DNA of 7,726 nucleotides, taken from an uncultured Dyadobacter sp. Its GTDB lineage: Bacteria; Bacteroidota; Bacteroidia; Cytophagales; Spirosomataceae. Below are positions 5,926 through 7,726 of the stretch, piece after piece. The notes beneath the pieces are model-generated. The model did no database searches. It was not told the DNA's origin and saw only the letters and a program-made list of their open reading frames with translations. The position numbers and the translations under genes are program-made. Position 1 is the stretch's first letter. Every line of letters starts with the position of its first letter. The stretch lies in NCBI GenBank assembly GCA_946481035.1, contig CAMLNK010000162.1:1-7726 (forward strand), read 5' to 3'.

Positions 5926-5974
5926 GACCCCGCTGGGGTCGTGTCAACACATGACAAAAGGCCCCGGCGGGGCC
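5926..5974. repeat. Cluster of three short hairpins, REP-like, possible bidirectional terminator
   Basis: GACCCC-GCT-GGGGTC (5926-5940), TGTCA-ACACA-TGACA (5942-5956) and GGCCCC-GGC-GGGGCC (5960-5974) are three perfect stem-loops in a row. The first and third are variants of one another, with 6-bp arms, a 3-base loop and the CCCC/GGGG core. The cluster sits at the centre of a tail-to-tail gap, where it could stop transcription from both sides, although no T-run follows. CCCC..GGGG palindromes with a short AT-containing linker are typical of mobile palindromic repeats in Bacteroidota (from memory). Confidence 0.6.
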
Positions 5975-5993
5975 ACCTGTCCTAACGTCCACA

Positions 5994-6047
5994 CCCATCC
6001 TCCCCTTCCTCCCTTTCCTCCATCCTCCCCTTCCTCCTTTCCTCCCT
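5994..6047 (-). repeat. Pyrimidine tract directly after the dioxygenase gene
   Basis: On the plus strand this is C/T-rich with only two A residues; on the minus strand, which is sense for the dioxygenase gene, it is a GGAGGA purine run starting right after its stop codon at 6048. It pairs with 5880-5907 as the right arm of the inverted repeat. It is about twice as long as the left arm and has internal near-repeats of CATCCTCCCCTTCCTCC. Confidence 0.7.
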
Positions 6048-6815
6048 TCACCCAACCGCCACCTTAATAGCCCTTTCGACGGGCGAACTGCCGTCGACGC
6101 ATAGCTCCTCCCGCAACAGCAACGGCGGTTGGGCCATGAATTTGGGCTCGGTGCCGCGATGGGCCTGGGCGGCGTGAGCGAGGAACGGGTGGCAGAGGTA
6201 AACCGTACCCGCCTTGCCGGTTGCCAATGCAATTTCCCGTTGGGGCATTTCGTCCAGTTTGCCGGCGATTTCCATAAATGACATCCCTGCCTCTCCCGCG
6301 GGTTGCAAGGCGCGCGCGACGTCCGCGTGCGAGCCTATACGTATACGCGTAGGCGCATCGCGCTCGCTCACGTCCGAGAACAGGAAGAGCATCAGCAGTC
6401 CGCGGCCTTTTGAATTTACATTAACCCGCCATTCCCAGAAATTGGCCGGATCGTCACCCGGAAAACTGGCGTCGACATGCCAGCCTGTGTCGCCGGGGTC
6501 TTCGTCGGACGGAAAACGCACCGGGAAAGTGCCCATACTGCCGCAAGGCAGCCATTTGCCCGACCCGACCAACTGGTCGTAGGCGGCGTGCAAAACCGGC
6601 GTGTTGGCAGAAGCGACGAATGGCCCCTGCGCGTACATCCCCAGACGGACCACCGGCTTCGTCCATGTGGCGGGATCGTGGCGATCCAGACCGAGGTCGT
6701 TCCATAAAATATCCCTCACCTGCGCTGCAATCCCGGCAGAGAATGCGTGATCGATGCGGACAAAGCCCTGGGTAATAAATTGATCTATTTGCTGAGCACT
6801 CAGTATTCCTTCCAT
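6048..6815 (-). CDS. Phytanoyl-CoA dioxygenase (PhyH) family protein
   Basis: This is a predicted Fe(II)/2-oxoglutarate-dependent oxygenase of 255 aa, normal for the family. The N-terminus has the usual opening (LSAQQIDQFITQGFVRIDHAF, a helix then strand). The iron site is GWHVDASF with His113 and Asp115; the distal histidine is His214 in YLCHPFLAHAAQAHRG (His209 is the alternative). Arg220 in the same block could bind 2-oxoglutarate. The FMAQPPL strand (226-232) follows. The ATG at 6815 starts exactly at the family N-terminus and lacks a Shine-Dalgarno site. The substrate is unknown; many bacterial members hydroxylate small metabolites rather than phytanoyl-CoA. The gene converges on dgoD and diverges from the secreted-protein gene at 7074. 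Four inverted repeats lie directly upstream. Confidence 0.88.
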   Translation of the reverse strand: MEGILSAQQIDQFITQGFVRIDHAFSAGIAAQVRDILWNDLGLDRHDPATWTKPVVRLGMYAQGPFVASANTPVLHAAYDQLVGSGKWLPCGSMGTFPVRFPSDEDPGDTGWHVDASFPGDDPANFWEWRVNVNSKGRGLLMLFLFSDVSERDAPTRIRIGSHADVARALQPAGEAGMSFMEIAGKLDEMPQREIALATGKAGTVYLCHPFLAHAAQAHRGTEPKFMAQPPLLLREELCVDGSSPVERAIKVAVG

Positions 6816-6819
6816 AGGA

Positions 6820-6900
6820 TTTCAATAAGTAGTGAATTGAAAAATTGGGATAATAAAATCCCTGCCCCGAAAACCGGGGAGGACGTGCAACGGCTGCACG
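6820..6900. other. Cluster of four consecutive inverted repeats
   Basis: Four stem-loops lie in 81 bases: TTTCAAT/ATTGAAA (6820-6826 with 6836-6842), GGGAT/ATCCC (6847-6851 with 6858-6862), CCCCG/CGGGG (6865-6869 with 6875-6879) and CGTGCA/TGCACG (6884-6889 with 6895-6900). They fill the region right before the dioxygenase ATG (minus strand), so they would sit in its 5' leader if transcription starts beyond 6900. I match them to no known riboswitch. A terminator is unlikely since the flanking genes diverge. The remaining gap, 6901-7073, shows nothing else certain. Confidence 0.5.
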
Positions 6901-7073
6901 GGAAGGAGTGTCAGAGTGTAAGTGCGAATCTCATGGTTACAAATCTAGGGATTTGCTTTCTAATTTGCCTGATAATGTCCCGAATTCAAATCGAAAAGCG
7001 TCGTATTCAGTTTTGGCTGGCTGGCAGTCCCATGCAGTTTCGTATTTGCGGCAGAACCAGACCAATTTTAGAC

Positions 7074-7726
7074 ATGAAAAAACTAAGCCTTCTTCTTTTA
7101 TTGCTTCTGCCTGTTGGCGCTTACGGGCAGCATAGCGCTAACGATCTTGTTATTAAGGAAATCCACAACGGCAAGGTGTGCGAATCCTGCGATGTTACAC
7201 TAGCCAGCAGCATTAGCCTGCATGAGAAGCAAATTTCATTTTTTACCCCTAACCACAATAACCAATTTCTCTACAAGGATTCCACATTGACCAATAACTT
7301 TACGACTTTAAAACTTTCGCGGTATTACATCGCAGTGAACCGCTTTTCCCTTGACTTTTTCCCCTATTCATACATTCGTAATCCTAGGAAAGAATATTCA
7401 GAAGTTTATTGGGATTTCAATAAATTTCAATTCAGGACAGCAATTAATGGAAAATTCAATAGCGATTGGAAGGATATAGGCTCCCTCAAAACCGACCCCG
7501 ATTTTTACCTCGGCTATGACACAACAGGCGCGTCCCGTGATCATACCAAAAATATCAAATTGATTCCCGCTAAGCATTATCACGCCGGAAAATTCGATTT
7601 ACAGATCAATGATTCGCTAACGGTTGAAATCAGGGACAAAAACTTGTTGCAACCTGTATATAATTTCTCGATTACACGTATGCGGAGCATGCCCGACTAC
7701 TTCAATTTTGTAGAGTTTTCATCTGA
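7074..7726 (+). CDS. Exported protein of unknown function, truncated by the window end
   Basis: An open frame runs from the ATG at 7074 to the last base (217 codons plus 2 bases) without a stop. The N-terminus is a strong signal peptide: MKK, a run of Leu residues, then PVGAYGQ with likely cleavage before Gln19. The mature part is rich in aromatic, Asn and beta-forming residues (NNFTTLKLSRYYIAVNRFSL; DFYLGYDTTG), suggesting an all-beta periplasmic or surface domain. A CESC pair (36-39) lies near the mature start; no His follows, so it is not a haem site. Such a domain could be the sensor part of a membrane histidine kinase, but no transmembrane helix or kinase motif is reached, so this is speculation. 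No clear promoter is seen; the leader before the ATG is AT-rich. Confidence 0.8.
   Translation, partial: MKKLSLLLLLLLPVGAYGQHSANDLVIKEIHNGKVCESCDVTLASSISLHEKQISFFTPNHNNQFLYKDSTLTNNFTTLKLSRYYIAVNRFSLDFFPYSYIRNPRKEYSEVYWDFNKFQFRTAINGKFNSDWKDIGSLKTDPDFYLGYDTTGASRDHTKNIKLIPAKHYHAGKFDLQINDSLTVEIRDKNLLQPVYNFSITRMRSMPDYFNFVEFSS

Noticed and set aside
4866..5957. 363-codon open frame antisense to dgoD
   Set aside because: The sense strand encodes a full, motif-complete DgoD. The antisense frame is a codon-bias shadow rich in His, Arg and Phe with no recognisable domain.
5734..5985. 83-codon plus-strand frame through the end of dgoD and the hairpin cluster
   Set aside because: Its C-terminal part (DPAGVVST, RPRRGHLS) is just translated palindromic repeat; such frames are typical spurious calls.
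6865..6900. Known riboswitch or SRP-type RNA
   Set aside because: GGGAAGGAG and the small hairpins recalled cobalamin and SRP RNA motifs, but the required conserved boxes are absent.
6908..7135. 75-codon frame starting GTG after GGAAGGAG
   Set aside because: The purine run abuts the start with no spacing, and the frame overlaps the signal peptide of the better-supported gene at 7074 out of frame.
1..7726. CRISPR array, tRNA, rRNA, transposase or integrase
   Set aside because: No regular repeat-spacer pattern, tRNA cloverleaf, rRNA segment or transposase motif was found on either strand by reading.

Overview
The window looks like chromosomal DNA of a Bacteroidota member, most likely of the Cytophagales (Dyadobacter/Spirosoma type). 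This is inferred, not proven. The signs are gene starts with A-rich leaders and almost no Shine-Dalgarno sites, a -7-like TATTTTTG box, a Tat-exported Gfo/Idh/MocA oxidoreductase, small surface lipoproteins, and short palindromic repeats of the GTCCC..GGGAC kind that I associate with this phylum. Composition is mixed: coding regions are near balanced GC, while several gaps are AT-rich.

Layout. A small unrecognised gene (323 to 78, minus strand) runs into a purine-rich repeat. A gene-free stretch of about 490 bases follows (324-814). It holds a degraded REP-like element (566-644) and a nearly pure pyrimidine tract (680-753). Next come a Gfo/Idh/MocA oxidoreductase with a twin-arginine signal (815-2098), and a lipoprotein gene (2153-2827) whose start is preceded by a perfect 13-bp inverted repeat. 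An AT-rich gap with a 19-nt palindrome then leads into a toxin-antitoxin-like pair: a GNAT-like protein (frame ending 3451) overlapped by ATGA with a HigA/XRE-like protein (3448-3936). The 5' end of the GNAT-like gene appears frameshifted. An exported START-domain protein (4056-4694) lies 30 bases upstream of a very clear D-galactonate dehydratase, dgoD (4725-5873).

The dgoD gene converges on a phytanoyl-CoA-dioxygenase-like gene (6815 to 6048, minus strand). The 174 bases between them hold a nested repeat: a purine tract, three small hairpins, and a pyrimidine tract complementary to the first. Upstream of the dioxygenase are four consecutive inverted repeats in 81 bases (6820-6900). After these, a secreted protein gene starts at 7074 and runs off the window end.

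How the genes fit together. DgoD and the Gfo/Idh/MocA protein suggest sugar or sugar-acid catabolism, but no kinase, aldolase or transporter is present, so no complete pathway can be claimed. The toxin-antitoxin-like pair is an independent insertion-type module. The most interesting material lies in the non-coding structures and in the apparently broken 5' end of the GNAT-like gene.
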